DNA from: Limanda limanda
Lineage: Eukaryota; Chordata; Actinopteri; Pleuronectiformes; Pleuronectidae
Direction of reading: 5' to 3'
NCBI RefSeq assembly: GCF_963576545.1
Contig: NC_083639.1
Location: 14,833,618 to 14,897,617, forward strand
DNA: 64,000 bases
Positions within the stretch are counted from its first letter, which is position 1. The number at the start of each line of letters is the position of its first letter. Shown here piece after piece: positions 39,397-53,457 of the stretch. The translations under genes and the position numbers were made by a program. The notes below the pieces were generated by a model, which was not told where the DNA came from, ran no database searches, and was given only the letters and a program-made list of their open reading frames with translations.

Positions 39397-42300
39397 ATAA
39401 ATATATACATAACCAGAACACACATAGTAGTAAACAGCCATCTGATTTTACATTTTATGTTTCAGTTTATAATTGGCACAACCAAGTTCATAATAATGTT
39501 GATACTTTGCAGATCTCATAAGAGCTGTTAAATTATTGAATTTAGAATCACGTCTCCTAATTGTGATGCCACTCACAATAATGCATATTTTTCTCAGAGT
39601 AAATGAGGTTCTGACTTCTGACAAATGCACAAGACAAACAACTTATTTTGTAGCACACAAACTACTGCACTGGATGATTCTATTCAGATAGAGCTGCGTG
39701 TGTAATTCAGAGAAATAATGGGGCTGTTTCATGTATGTGTGGTGGGAGGTGAGACATTCCATAACTTCATTAACATCTTGTACGATCAAAGGGGGAAAGA
39801 TGGATCATGAGTCACAGGTATTTGAATTAGAGACAGTAGAAGGATGGGAAATGCAACGAACCTGCCGCAAAAAAAATCTTACACGCATGTATGTGACAGC
39901 CTTCACGATGGCTCCCACATGGCCTGTGGTCGCAACATGGATAATTACTTCTCCCGGTGGCGCCCTTTCAAATCATAACCAAAGCTCCTAAACACGAACA
40001 CATCGCGAGGTTGGAAATGTCAAACGCTCCTATTTTCTCACCTCCCTCGGTATTCCATCACTGTCTCACAACTCTATTTTTCCTTGCCTCTTTTGTGCCT
40101 GTCCTCTCTTCTTTTCGGGGGAGACGGAGAGGGGGGGAGGGAGGGTTGCCAGCGATGTCACGGCTAGAGAAAGCTTATCCTAGGTAGAGGGGTCTGTGTA
40201 TAGAGTCAATCAGAGCTGTACAAACCCTTGATTGCCATTGACATTTACCGGGGGCCCATTTCCAATTAATCTTCAAGGGCCTCCACCTCTTGAAGCCTGA
40301 TTACGATTTTCCCCCGACAAACTAGCTAATTTGTAATTGGCCATGTGTCTGGCAGAGCAGCCGCTCCTTTATCACGGCCAGATTGAGACGTGGTTGAAAA
40401 GGAGATGGATGGGGAAAGATCCCTCACTACCCACTGAATCCTAAAATTATTTTCATACATGCAATACATAAACTATGCAAATTGTTTCATGTATATGCTA
40501 GATATTAAAAATACAAGAACTTCATTTGGATCTTTTGCTACCCATTTAAAGGTACTATGTCTTACCTTTATGTGATCATAGAGTCTTGCTAATTATTCTG
40601 ATGTATTCTATTGTATACTCATCTTGCCTCATGTGTTGGTTTTCATCACATTTATCTCTAGGGACCCCAGACAGGGTTTGCTGAACACTAACAGATGAGC
40701 TCCCCTCGTGATGAAACAAAGAGCCCCCCCCGTTATACTTTGGCCATGTATAACTCAGTATCACAGCATCTTCAACGCTCACATGTTTGTCTTAAACGTT
40801 GGCTTTTGGCCTCTGTCTCACATTGACCCATCAAATGTAGAATTTGGGCTCCTTCTCTTTGACTTGATCAAATATCTGGAGTCATCACTGCAGCAGGGAT
40901 CACCCTATCCCCCAAACTGAGAGGGTCTGTGTGGAGTTAACACATGTGACACAGCAGCAGCAACTTCATTCATTATTTAAATCTTCTGTGTCTGCCTGTA
41001 TAGCCTTATTACCCTAAATGATTTTTTGAACAGCAAAGAAGGTAATTTGCTGCACACAGTTTCCACATTCATGCAAAGTGGCAGCGCTCAGGATGAGTTC
41101 ACCACCATCAAAGCTGTCCCTCAATTTTATTATCGTTTCCTCTGGAGAGACACAAGATTTTCTTTTTTTTCATGTCAAGTGGATTGTAAAAGATAGTTGT
41201 AAGTTCCACTGCATAACTGCCATGTATATTCAGCATTGTGACATTACTGCAAGCACAAACCTATCTAATCACTATAGTAAGTAAAAAATAAGACAACAGG
41301 TATAATAATGAAACCCCTATTTTCTGTACTCAGCCCAAATAATAGGTTATTGTAGATACTACTGTTGCCTTGGAGCAAACATATCTTTACTGAGAGGAAG
41401 TTTTATTTTTTTCGTGAACGATAAATTAAAAAAAGGGAGAAAAAGAATACTGCCAGTGATTTGAGGTCAAGAGGCCTTTATACTTCTTCGGCTTCAAAGA
41501 GCAGAGGTTTTTTACTCTCAAATTCATTCAATGTGTTCAACGACATCCAAATTAACAATAAATAAATCAAGACAAATTAAAAAAAGGAAATTTCTAACAA
41601 ATCGTATCTGGCCATTTGTAATAATTTGGATTGATATATAATTTAGATATCGATGGATATCAACTTCTGAAAAAAATAGACAATATGAAAACCATCCAAC
41701 GCAAAATTGACCCAACTCATTGGACGTGAGGCCCATGAAACCCTGTACCCACGTCAGCTCCTTAGGGAGGGGAGCAGCCTCAATGCACTGCAATGTAAAA
41801 GAACACAAGAGAAAAGCATTTGTATTGTCAAAGTTTCTTGTGTGGTGTTTCTAAATTGTAAAGTGTTGTCAAGTAGGTGAAGATGTTTACCTCCTTTGCT
41901 TGCTTTTTGTCAACTTGGAGACTTGGACAGTGATTTATGTTTTTTATTTCTTCACCTCACATCCAACAGTTCAACAGTTATGTGGGAAATGTACAGCTGG
42001 GACAATATATGGGGGAAATTCATGTACACGTATTGTAAATTAATGAGCTTCATGCAGTAAATCCCCACATAATGTCTTTATCTGCACCAAGAGCATATCA
42101 GATCTTTCTTGGGCTGTGAACTAGAGTTGACCTATATCTAGTGAGTTAAGATACCCTGCAAACAAAAACAATAAAAAATACAGCATGTTCCTTCACCAAG
42201 GCCGAACAGCCCCTTGAAGTTCAATTGAGCTGCACCAACTTTAACACACTCATAGATATCACTCCTCTATATGTTCTTGTTTTTTTTCAGCAAACCTCAA

Positions 42301-42840
42301 AGAATTATTCCATGGGAAATCTGTAAAAATGTCAAAAACAACCTATGTTGTAATGTTGAAGAAACAAATTCCCGGATCTACATCAAAATCGATGGGGATC
42401 TTCCCTGACCCATCCTTTAACCAGGTTTCCTGAAAATCTATCAATTTTTTTTTTATGTGATCTTGCTTACAGTCAAAAAACAACTGGAAAGGAAAGGAAG
42501 TGGAAACATAACATGCTTGACGAAGGTATGACACCAGAGGTTGTTTGGCAGATATGGGAATACCGTAGAACTGAATGTCAGATACATTTTTATGACATTC
42601 ACACTATACAAGTTATTGTTTAAACTTTCTTTTTGATGTTGCCTGACACTGTTGTTGTGTTGCAGCGCTGCCTGCACAGAGCTATTGGTGAGGCAGCGTG
42701 TTGCATGTGTTTTGGACCCTCACATATAGAGAGTCGATCAGAACCTGCTGTGAACACAGGCACAAACATACAGGTGCACCGCCTGCATGCTGGGAGATAC
42801 TTATTCAGACTGCAAAGACACATGATGGTTCACAACCGCG

Positions 42841-42842
<2 letters not shown>
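39397..42842. other. non-coding stretch with one strong candidate regulatory block
   Basis: No exon is supported. G- and A-rich tracts occur near 40120-40145 and 41430-41445. The block at 40200-40400 is listed separately. Confidence 0.5.
40200..40400. promoter_or_regulatory. candidate conserved non-coding block
   Basis: Repeat-free, balanced block with 'cccttgattgccattgac', 'catttccaattaatcttcaa', 'gaagcctgattacgatttt' and 'agctaatttgtaattggcca'. There are many homeodomain-like cores and no open frame. Inference from texture only. Confidence 0.35.

Positions 42843-42898
<56 letters not shown>
42843..42898. repeat. (AC)28 microsatellite
   Basis: Pure AC dinucleotide run. All open frames across it are repeat artefacts. 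Confidence 0.98.
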
Positions 42899-42901
<3 letters not shown>

Positions 42902-43590
42902 AGAGACACAGAACAAAGGAGGAGAGAAGGGGCAGGATGAGTATGAATATATGTGTATATTTAGTTTCACCAGGGTCTTTCTCTCAGATTCAAAGAAAAC
43001 TGCCTCTAAATTCATGGATAATATTTTGTAAGCTTTCCCACACACGGAACACCATCATTATCAAAGCATCTGTGCGTTCATTCACAGCCTGAACCTCTTT
43101 GTGTAACATCGCTTATGTTTTCCTTCTCTTCACACTGACAAAAGCCACTTTTTTAAATAAGGTTATAAAAAATGGCTACGTCCCTCACTCGTCTGTAAAC
43201 AATATCATTGCAGACATGTATACTCCCAGAAACCCTCACATGAACCCTCTCATTTTAAAGCTCTTTCTTTCTTACTGTCTTTATTTATTTCCGTGCTGTT
43301 TATCCTCTGTCTCACCAACGCCACTGGGTCACAGAGGGAGGGAGGGCAGTAGTGGAAGTGGGATTCCCAGACTGCCCATTTGTCCAGCCCGGCCCCTGCA
43401 CCGGCTTGATAACACCGGCGCTGCCCACCCCCTCTCCCCCACTGCAACCTCCCCCTACTCCTCCCTCTGCCCCGGGCTGCTGTGCTCTGCAGACCGGTGC
43501 CCATGGCAAAGCCACCCAGGAATCTTATCTCCTGCCCAGGCTCATTCCTGGTCCTGTCTGTCTGTCTGCCTGCCTGCTGCTATTCATGCC

Positions 43591-43711
<121 letters not shown>

Positions 43712-43928
43712 TGTATGTTTGTGTGTGTGTTCCCCCTTCTCCACCTGCTCATTTGCATCACTATCTTTCTCTCTCACTATCTTTTTCCCGTCTGTCCTCT
43801 GGTCTCTCCATCTGCAGGTTCTCAGACTTCCCCAAATTCTTGACCGTCTCACGTGTGGCTCTTGTCCTGACCTGGTCACGTAAAGCGGTCTCAGTGTGTC
43901 TAAATGTGTGGCTGCCTGGATCATATGT

Positions 43929-44175
<247 letters not shown>

Positions 44176-45187
44176 GCTTGTCTACCCACATCTGTGTCTC
44201 CTTCTCACTGTATATCTGCCCCTGTGTCTCCCCGCATGTTTTCTACCTGTCATCTTACTGTACATGCTTGGCTGTCTCTCTATGTGCCAGTGTGTTTACC
44301 TGTCCACAGCTAGCAGCTTGTGTATCAATCGTTCCACCAGTCACATCGCCATCCATCTGTGTGTCTGTTTTCTTCACTTTCTGCCTAACTGTCTGTTTTC
44401 TTTTCTATGCCTGTCAGCTTATGTTCTTGTCTTTCTCTCAGTACACCTATTCTTATTTTGAATAATATTCAGAAAAAAATGTGTAATATTGTCATATTTC
44501 TTCAGTCTGCTTATCTTGGTATAATATTAGCAAGATACTGCTTCGGGAGGGAGGTATAATAAACACAGTACAACTAAGATTGCTAGAATCAATCATGTTT
44601 AAGTAACAATGACTCAAGTGACTAGCATAATGGAAAAGTGGTCACCGGTAGTGATGAATGCAGAGTTTTGGGGATTTTATAGAATAAAGCTTTACAATTT
44701 GTATTCACTCTCACCAATCCCGTCAACATCATTTTCAGTCGCAGTTCCTTTTGGCAAAGAAGCTCTAATAATATATATGTTCTCGATCACTTGCAAAGAA
44801 CAGACACAGTTTATAGGACGCAGGTGACCAAAGTGGATAAGGAGCTGGACATATTTTCCGGAGTGGGTGGAGACAAAATCAGAGCAAAAACAAGAGGGAA
44901 TATTGAACAGGCATTACTCAAATAGATTCCAAGTCAATGCTGATGTTGCTTATTGTGTTTTGGGCATTTAACTCAGGCCCTGTTTCCAAAATGTTAGGCC
45001 ATATCAACAGTCATTTATAGTTAACTGTGCAATATTTATTTCTTCTTCAGTTAAATGGCTCATGTGTAATCCGTTTCACTTTGTATATTCTAATAATGTA
45101 TACATTATATTAAAACTGTGAATATATTTTTTTCCATACGTTTATAATTCATGTTCACTTATTGTTACTTTACTGATGTTTATTTTC

Positions 45188-45270
45188 CGACAGCTCTTTC
45201 TGCTGCTGCAACACAGCAAACGCTGTTGGACTAATAAAGGATTATCTCATCTTATCCTATCTCATATCTC
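45188..45270 (+). repeat. 3' tail of a LINE-type retrotransposon
   Basis: Contains 'tctgctgctgcaacacagca', then 'gttggactaataaaggatta' and an imperfect TCTTATC/TCCTATC tail. This is a 3'-end pattern I recognise from fish LINEs. Only the terminus is present. Confidence 0.65.
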
Positions 45271-46025
45271 TAATATGTAAGATTGTTTTGTGCTCAAAAA
45301 CTTCCCAATCAGGTCAAGAGATAAGGCTGGTGCTAATATTTGTCAACAAATGCTGTGGAAAGATCAAAACAACAATACATTTCCCCGTCTCAAGACTCGA
45401 TCGTCATCTGCTGCGTTAGTGGCACTCAGCCCCAAGCTCATTTGTTCCTACAGATATACATCAAGAGATCAAAGGTACATTGTTTGCTTATTAAAAAGGT
45501 AAAAATGAATTCCCTCAAAACTGTGGGCATGGGAGTACTTAGTAAATGTTCAAACAAGAGAAAAACATTTGTTAAGGACCATTTTCTCCTGCAGATTAGT
45601 ATTTGGTTCCTTTGTGAGCATGTATGGTTACACAGAGGCATTTGTGGGATTGACACAAAATACACTACAATGGCTGTTTTCAAGGCAGCGCATGAACAAG
45701 TCACCCAGTCTTAATAGAAGCTGTGGAAAAAGATAAATAAACTTTGGCTACATGGGAAATACGTCGTAATTCCACTGAATCTGTTGACATACCATTTAGG
45801 GAATAGCAGCTGCTTTTTCTTTTAAAGTGCCAACACTGTTTCCTGCGACAAATAAGATGTGGTGTGTTTCAGTGTGACTGTGAGTGTGTGAGAAAGTAAA
45901 CCTTTCTTTGTGTCACTTTCACGCTGCATGACATGTGTACATCACTTATTATTCAATTACGACAGACAACAGAATGTAGGGCGTTCATTACCTTGCAATA
46001 CCTGGATATTACATGAAAAACAGCA

Positions 46026-46055
46026 AGAGAGAGAGAGAGACAGAGAGAGAGAGAG
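46026..46055. repeat. (GA)n microsatellite
   Basis: Near-pure GA run with a single CA interruption. Confidence 0.9.
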
Positions 46056-46238
46056 ATGCCCCAGAGCTTTCATCGTCTCAACAATTGACATGAGTAATAA
46101 GCAACGTCTCCACTGACACGCCATTCAAATCTCCTCCCATTGACATCTTTGATATTGCTCGAGGCGTTGTTCATTTGTTGTTCCACACGTCCATCATGGT
46201 ACAACTAGCCCCCCCCCCCGCGCCCCTTAATACTCACA

Positions 46239-46241
<3 letters not shown>

Positions 46242-46293
<52 letters not shown>
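46242..46293. repeat. (AC)n microsatellite
   Basis: AC run preceded by a poly-C tract. The Thr/His-rich frame over it is not a gene. Confidence 0.95.
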
Positions 46294-46299
<6 letters not shown>

Positions 46300-47160
46300 A
46301 CGCACTCCTCATTCTTCCCTGTCTGTGGCTGAAATGACTATTGACGTTTGGGTTTGGATTTGAAATGTGTTGGAACAGAGGAAGGTGCCGGGGGGTGGAG
46401 GAGGTGGTGGTGGTGTTGGTTTGGACATAAAACAGCTCTACCCTGGGATGGCAGTCAGCGGGGCCATTTCACAGAGGGTAGCCTCGGATATTATGTTCAT
46501 TGGCTTTCTTTGTAATTTTATTAATGGGCAGCACATTAATCTTTACTCAGCCTGAGACCAGACGCTTGGCGGTGGAGCAATTTCTGGTGTAGGGTTTCAA
46601 GGATTCAAGGATTTGTCGTTCCTACCAAGAGGGGACTAGTTCTTGGTTTGCTCAGTGTCTTCTCTCCCCCACACTGGCGTGATGAGCTCCTCACATTAGC
46701 TTCTTTGTTTTGTTTGTGTGTGTTATTGTGTTTACATGGCCACCAATATTTAGACGATTGACCTTATTCAGAACAAAGCATTATTTTGATAAAGGGCGTT
46801 TACCTGAGTTCTTAATGGAATTTTTTTCATTCATGCGTCGTCAAGGGGTTGGTACCTGCTTCATGTCAATGTCACAAAATGCTGCGAAAACTCCGATGCA
46901 ACGTTATAATGCGATTAGGACATAAACGCGTCTAGATAATGCGACTTAGATCGGACTACTCCACATGTCTTTATTTGATTATTGCTGATTCTGACGATGA
47001 CCTTATTCAGGTAAGGGGAAACACTGAAAATGCTGTTTGCATAGCAGTGTCTTATTCAGGCTATTGGTTTAACTTGGTTGTATATTGGTATCCATGTAAT
47101 CAACATGAATGGGAACAGGAAAACAAGAATGGGAGGAAATGAGGGGCATTAAAGACACCA

Positions 47161-47161
<1 letters not shown>

Positions 47162-47227
<66 letters not shown>
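47162..47227. repeat. (TG)33 microsatellite
   Basis: Pure TG run of about 66 bases. Confidence 0.98.
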
Positions 47228-48114
47228 TTAACCTTGTCCTCATATCCTTTATCTGTCTCTTTTAGTCTGTTTACTTCTCTGTGACGTAGGTCAAGCTTAT
47301 TATTACTCAATCAAAACAGTGATCTTGTAATTCCCATGCTTTCCCAGTTTCACTTCATTTAACAAGCATAATAGAGATTGATGTAAATATTCCATATGAC
47401 ATAGCATCATCCAGCTAATGATGTTTGGTTGATTACCACATTAGCTCGTCTAATTCTACCTTCATGGGAAGAATTACAGAAGGTACGATGGAATATTCAG
47501 TGTCTGATGGAAATCCGCAGCTTTTATAGGTATTTCCATGTTCACTGAACCGTTCTTGTAACAAAGGAAAATTAGGTGGCTCATACTAAGGTCAAAGGAA
47601 ATTTTACATCAATAAATCATTAGTGTGTTAATTTTTATCACCATAAATCACAGTAAACAAGCAGGTTCCTCTCCTAGTAAATTGGCCAGCTCTACCGCTC
47701 TAAGCTCAGTTTCTGATGTGACAGAACAAGTGAAAGTTTGATGGAAGAAAACTTGTTTCAAATTGCAAGAAACAGTGATGGGATGGACTGAGGCTTATGG
47801 GAAACATGGTCTTCATTTTGGAAACTCAATTATCCTACTGGTAATGTCCTCATTTGCTATGGTAATTACACAGAGCTAAGGTATATTACACAGTGGCTCA
47901 GTGATTAACATCATCACCACACACAAAGATGGACTTGGACACAAGTTGTTGGCCGACAGAGAACGTCCATGTTCATGTTTTTCTATCGTCTTCATTTACT
48001 CAACTATGCTTTAGTACAATTCTGAAGTACTTCTACTTGCTGCATTTAAGCAATGCTATTTTATGTTAGCGTATTACTGCACTTTAACGGGAATGCTGTG
48101 AACTTTCCAGTTCA

Positions 48115-48330
48115 CAAGGCAAGTGAGTAGGATTTAGGAGGATCTATTTGCAGAAATCAAAAAAATCTTCAGAATTGGTCACTGGAAACAAAAATCCATG
48201 TTTTTTGTGTGTTTAATTCACATTAGAATAAGCCCTCTCTATCTACATCATGAGCAGATCCTCCTCACTACGTCTACCATGTTCCCAGAGAGGACATAAT
48301 AAACACAGGCTATAGACAGTGTCTTCTGTG
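48115..48330 (+). repeat. degenerate teleost interspersed repeat
   Basis: Has the ordered phrases 'aggcaagtgagtaggattta', 'ggaggatctatttgcagaaat', 'ttcacattagaataagccct', 'ctatctacatcatgagcaga', 'tcctcctcac' and 'ctaccatgttcccagag'. I recognise this order as a frequent fish repeat whose copies sit near genes. It is diverged and non-coding. Confidence 0.55.
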
Positions 48331-51300
48331 GGGTTTTTTATGTTTCGTTTGATTTTGCTTGTTTTGTCCAACCTTAAGTAGCCACACCACCGTATTGACT
48401 TTATGTTTTCATTCCCAATTTAAAAACCAGTAAATACATTTACACTACTTCCTTTAGTATCAGCATGTTTGGTATTATCCTCTTTTCTTGTACCATCACG
48501 ATTCTTCCTGGACAAAGCAGAGACTCACGAGCCTCATATTCACATCTATATTCATTTGGAGGGGAGTAGAAGCATCAATTCCACAACATGCCTCAGAGAC
48601 ATCTGGTTCCCTGCAGGCCTCGTGTCACTTCCACACAGGTGCATTCCCTTTATGTTGCAGATACGCAGAGCACTGCCGTGCAGAGGAGATCGATCCAACT
48701 TGGGAAGCCTTGTCTCTGCCTCTGCATGACATGAGCCTCTAACATAATGCGAGAGGTCACCCAGCCAGAGTCAGGCCGGCACACGTGTGTCCATTAGACA
48801 CGCGTGTGCAATGACGCAGATGAAGACACACAAGCACACATAAGCGTAAATCATCCTCTTCTTCAAACTTCGGAAATTCCGTTCTTCAAACTTTCTGTAT
48901 ATTGATTTTATATAAAGACATTCCTGACTCCCCCTTATTAGTTTTGAAAATACCTTAACTTTTATATTTCCCTTACAATAATCCTTTAAGATGCACAACA
49001 GTACTGCATTACTTTGTTCTCTCTTTAAGCAGTAGGGCTTATAATGGCAAGGAAATGGCATTTTCACATGATATGATGTTACTTTTGATTTACTTTGTTA
49101 AAAACAAACGATGTAGTTTGTTCTAATCTGGTACATATATATCTGTAAATATACCACTTAAGTTAGCATACTTTAGAGGCATCATCTGAAAATGAGCATC
49201 TCCCATCGAGCTGAACAATCTTTCTGTTCATGCACACCAGTCTAATTTGTGATCTCAGGGTGTAGAGTCAGTATAAAAGTGTTACCGTTTATAACACACT
49301 ACTCTTGATACATTTTTCGTCTCAGCTGCATGAGTGAGTTGAAAAGAGAGATAGTGGGAAGTCAACACTGAGCCCAGCCCCTGTGATGTGTCTTTCCCCG
49401 TGGGCCTACTATATCCAGATTAAGGGAGAGTTCACAGATAGGCGACAGGCTCCAGCACCCATATCCAATCAGACGGTTCCCTCAGGGGAACCATGTGCTG
49501 CACACATATGTGGCCACAGCCTCACAGCATGATACTGTGGCGTCCTCCAGGAGTCCTCCACCAGGATCATGGGAAGCTGTGAGCGAGAGCACAGCATTTT
49601 TGAGTGAACAGTGGGTGATGTATTTGAAGATGAGGCAAAGAATTTAGGAACAAAATGGCAAAATACGCCATGGTTTTTATCAGGTCCTCGCTGCAGCACT
49701 GGTACAAGTACGCCGAGACAAGAGGAGGAGGGAGGCAGCGTGCTCGTGTGCTGTCGTCCTCCTTTTCCAAGACTCACACTCTTCAAGGCTTTCCTTCCTT
49801 CTGCTCAAAAGCCTTTTCTGAAAGTCTATTCGTAACACTGCTTACTTCTTTCCCGCTTCCTTTATCCGACGACACAGTGTGGGTGCTGTATCACATCTCT
49901 CTTCTTTGTAATGAATATGTGCATGTGTGTCTGTGTATAGGAAAGCTGTATGGGGTCCACATGTGTGTATCACTTCCAGCTGTAGAAGGAGTCATATTTT
50001 CTCTATCAAAAGGAAGGAGACACAAACTCTATAATGTACATTCACCTCCTGACTAAGATATTTGGGAACAGCCCCTTCTTTTTCTCTACCTCCTTTTATG
50101 GAATTTCTTCCATGCATACACACACACACACACACACACACCTTTCCACAGTTTTAGGACTGCATTACCTTTCATGAAAAACCACACACAATGGCATCAG
50201 GCCCTAGAAAACCAAATAACCCAGCACCACTCCCCGAGCCATCACACTTGATCCGTGTATGAATGAATCACACTATGCTACCATTTCCCTCTCATCTCCC
50301 TTCCTGCCCCCTACAGAACCGGAGCAAAGTCATAGCTCATATTTTCACTGACAAAAGAGGTGACAGTGAAAGGAAAGTGAAAAGGCTATAATAAATGCTA
50401 CGGCAGAGGTACAAGGAAGAGAGAGCGGCGTTTGAAAACGGTAACCTTTTTCAGATGCTGATTTAGTATTCATTATTAATGACCTTTCCGTACCTGAGCA
50501 AAGCTGTTGCCAGGAAGTCCCCTTCATGTTTGTGTCTGCAGGAGCTGAGGGCAGACGCTGCGGACTTGTTGGCTGATGGATTTCAACCCTTTGTACACGT
50601 CTTTCACATGTTACTGTTTAATTTGACCCAGCAAGTCCACAGCGCTGAGTAAAGAATAGTATCAGCATAGTGAGCATGTTGTTAGAGTTTAGAGCAGCAG
50701 GCTGAACACAAATTAGGGGTCAGACAGTGGAGTTTGGTGCTTCAGTATTTCCATTGTCTGTCTGTACCTGGCAGGAGAGAAGACAGAACTGGATACAGAC
50801 AGACAGGATACTGTCTTCCCTCCGTTCTCCCTCACTCCTCTTGCATTTAACGCTTTCTGTCTCATCAAAAAGCATTCTCATGCTAATTGAACTTAAAGAG
50901 CAACGATGCGTACAGAGCACTGCGAGTGCGCCTGTGAATGTGCGTGTGCGTGTGTGTGTGTTTGTGAGCTTGAACGATCCCCACGAATGTGCTCATCCAG
51001 GCTCGGTTTTCTATTCACAGTGCCTACACTTTGACAATCATCCCAACACCGTGAAAGACTCCTAAGCACATAACTTCCCTGCCAGCCGGTACAGTAAAAC
51101 TGATCTATCCATCTATCGCTCCACCCGTCTGTTTATCCAGCAATCCCTTCCGTCAGTCTGTCATCCTTTTGTCTGTCTGCCTCCATTCATCTGTCATTAT
51201 CAGACCGAAAATGTAACTCATACTCCCTCTCCCCAGCCGATAAGACTCCACACATCACTCAGGAGAATTCCACAGGGGGCCCGGCGACGACATGCGCACC

Positions 51301-53088
51301 AGCCTCTATGAGAACTCACCTCCGTTATCCCACTGTTTCTTTTGTTTTCAGTTTTCAGAGACTTGAAACATATTTCGCTGCAGCATCCTTTGTCTCACCA
51401 AATGCCAAATTATTATATGCAATCATAGGCTCCTCTCTGTGCCGGGGATTTAACTGCACCGTCAATATTTGCTACCAATTCCCTATTTGCAGCCATAATT
51501 AGACTGCTTACTGGGATTGCAGTGTGAAGAACTTCAGCCAAACGTATAGCCTTCCGTGAGAAGAGGGCTCTGACGAAATCAATTGAGACCTTGTTTTGCT
51601 GCCATTATGGTTTTAGTTATAAAAACACGGGGGCGCAGCAAGGCTAAACATAAATGGTGTATGGTTTTGCACTGTTAGCAAAGCAAGGACGAGTGTGTGT
51701 AAGGACTGCAAGGTAAACAGGTAAAGCCGGTGATGACAATGCCAAAACAAAGACCATAAAATCTGACGAGGTGTATCTCCCCCTCGGCTTCACCACTACA
51801 ATGCGTGGTAGGTAATGAGGAGACGCCACAGTGTGTAATGTCTCATAATGTTAGCGTCTGACAGTCACACAAATTAAGGCGCCACTTAGAGACTTCACAT
51901 TCAGAACACAAAGAGATTATTGTGGAAATAAACCCACTCGACAGAGACGCTTCACTAAAGAAGCATCTCTACTCGCCTCCTGCGTAGTAGCCCACAAAGA
52001 CGCTCAGTGTAAAACGCAGCAAACCAAAGCCAATAAATGAATACTTTTCATTTATATGGTTTCAACTAGGACTGATGAAGTAAGGCTCTCACTCTGAGAA
52101 ACAACACAACCACAAGGCTAACGTATATGACATGTTAAAAAGGGGCAGGTTAATGACATGATACAAGACTAACTGTTTATGTTAAATACACATATATTAT
52201 TGTATTTACCCAAGAGGGACCCTGCAGAAAAGATTTTGGAACCACTGTTGCACACGTTATATGTATTGAATGAATTGCTACAGGGAAGTGTTTTCTCAAA
52301 GTCAATATGCACTTACTTACAATCCCAACATTTGACGGCTATTATCTCCCATCAAAATCTCTACCAGATACTTTGCTTGATTTAACATAACATGGGAATT
52401 ACACCACCACCCAAACATGACGCGTCCTCCTTCCTATGCCATCACATTCACTTGAATTGTTGTCGCTCCTCTTGCTAAGATGTTGAGTTGAGGATGAGAA
52501 ATGTCCGGTGTCTTATTTAAGTCCTTTGCATGTTTCGATAACTTATCAGTGTGAGCACAATATACAGCATGTGAAATTTACAGAGGAACGCAAATTAACA
52601 CACAACTTAAGACTTGAGTCCTGTTTGTTGTGTTGACCTGTGGTCATCAGGATGGTTTAATAATCCAGGTCCCAGAGTTCTGAGATCATGAAACACTTTT
52701 TGAGCTTCTACTTTGTCAGAAATACCCCAGGAGCTTGATATACCATCTGATCATATGATAAGACTAAGCCTAGTTACAGTGTTTACCAAATGAGGTTTGA
52801 TGCATCACCTAATAAAGACCACACAAACTAGTTCCTACATATAGATTAGTTGTTACCAAATATTTAGAGCCATTAACTGTCAGGTCTGTCTGACTGAACA
52901 AACAGACCAGAGTCACATTTGTTAGATAATGTTTCTTCCCTAACATGGAGTTTGTGAGCTTGTGGTTTTGACATATTGCGTACACAGTATGCTTGACGCT
53001 GAAGTGATAAAGTCATGAGAAATCTTACTCTGCATCAGCAGCAGGGATGCTACTATCAGCGTTAGTTTTGCTGTCTTGCCTCAGAAGA
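48331..53088. other. non-coding stretch left of the transposon
   Basis: No exon is convincingly supported. It includes an AC microsatellite at 50117-50141 and a balanced block at about 51340-51560 ('aatgccaaattattatatgc', 'ccctatttgcagccataatt') that could be regulatory. It ends at the TA duplicated by the transposon. Confidence 0.5.
50117..50141. repeat. (AC)n microsatellite
   Basis: Short pure AC run. Confidence 0.95.
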
Positions 53089-53090
53089 TA

Positions 53091-53113
53091 CACAGTAAAA
53101 AACCGAGTGTCAA
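53091..53113. repeat. left terminal inverted repeat of the CACTA-like element
   Basis: Matches the reverse complement of the right end at 22 of 23 bases. Just inside lie GAGTAAA, AGAGTTAAAA and TTTAACTCTA motifs (about 53165-53245), which resemble the subterminal transposase-binding repeats of CACTA elements. Confidence 0.9.
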
Positions 53114-53270
53114 AATGTCAGAGTCAACCTTTTTTAACCTAGATGGAGTATTTACAACTATATGCAGAGTAAATCCACTCTGAGTGTAGAGTTAAAAGTC
53201 AGTGTAAAATTCTGGAGACATGCAGTGAAAAATTTAACTCTACAGAGTGATGATTACGCGCCAGTCTACG

Positions 53271-53278
53271 TGACGTCA
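53271..53278. promoter_or_regulatory. full CRE palindrome in the transposon's presumed promoter
   Basis: The octamer TGACGTCA is the consensus cAMP-response element bound by CREB/ATF factors. It lies 40 bp before a strong splice donor (AG|GTAAGTAA at 53319), so it is probably a core promoter element of the transcript that reads ORF1 and the transposase. No TATA box is evident. The role is inferred from position. Confidence 0.5.
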
Positions 53279-53318
53279 CTGCTGGAGTGGAGACAGTCTG
53301 AAGAGGTGAGGCGGTCAG
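53279..53318 (+). other. putative non-coding first exon (5' UTR) of the transposon transcript; start undetermined
   Basis: Sequence between the CRE palindrome and a strong donor (GGTCAG|GTAAGTAACG). The transcription start cannot be fixed from sequence. A second small non-coding exon is suggested at 54343-54371, bounded by 'tgttgttcacag' and 'GCTG|GTAAGTAGG', before the first coding exon at 54494. Confidence 0.45.
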
Positions 53319-53457
53319 GTAAGTAACGTTAACATTCCCGTGTTCGCAACATCGTTTAAGGATTGTTTTTCAACTAAACAGTTTTATACTTTCATAGATG
53401 TTGATTGAGGACGTGTTGTGAACATATAGCCCTCTATTAGATGACACGGTCGAGTAT

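Larger units (their letters stand above)
44176..48114. other. non-coding stretch with repeats
   Basis: No exon is supported. Contains the LINE tail near 45.2 kb, GA, AC and TG microsatellites and a C-run at about 46210-46219. The segment at about 46490-46560 ('tattaatgggcagcacatta' and neighbours) looks like a small conserved non-coding block. Confidence 0.5.

Noticed and set aside
52320..52374. Possible short minus-strand exon with a strong donor (GGGATT|GTAAGTAAG)
   Set aside because: There is no good acceptor, and the phase does not follow from the candidate exon at 60797-60947.
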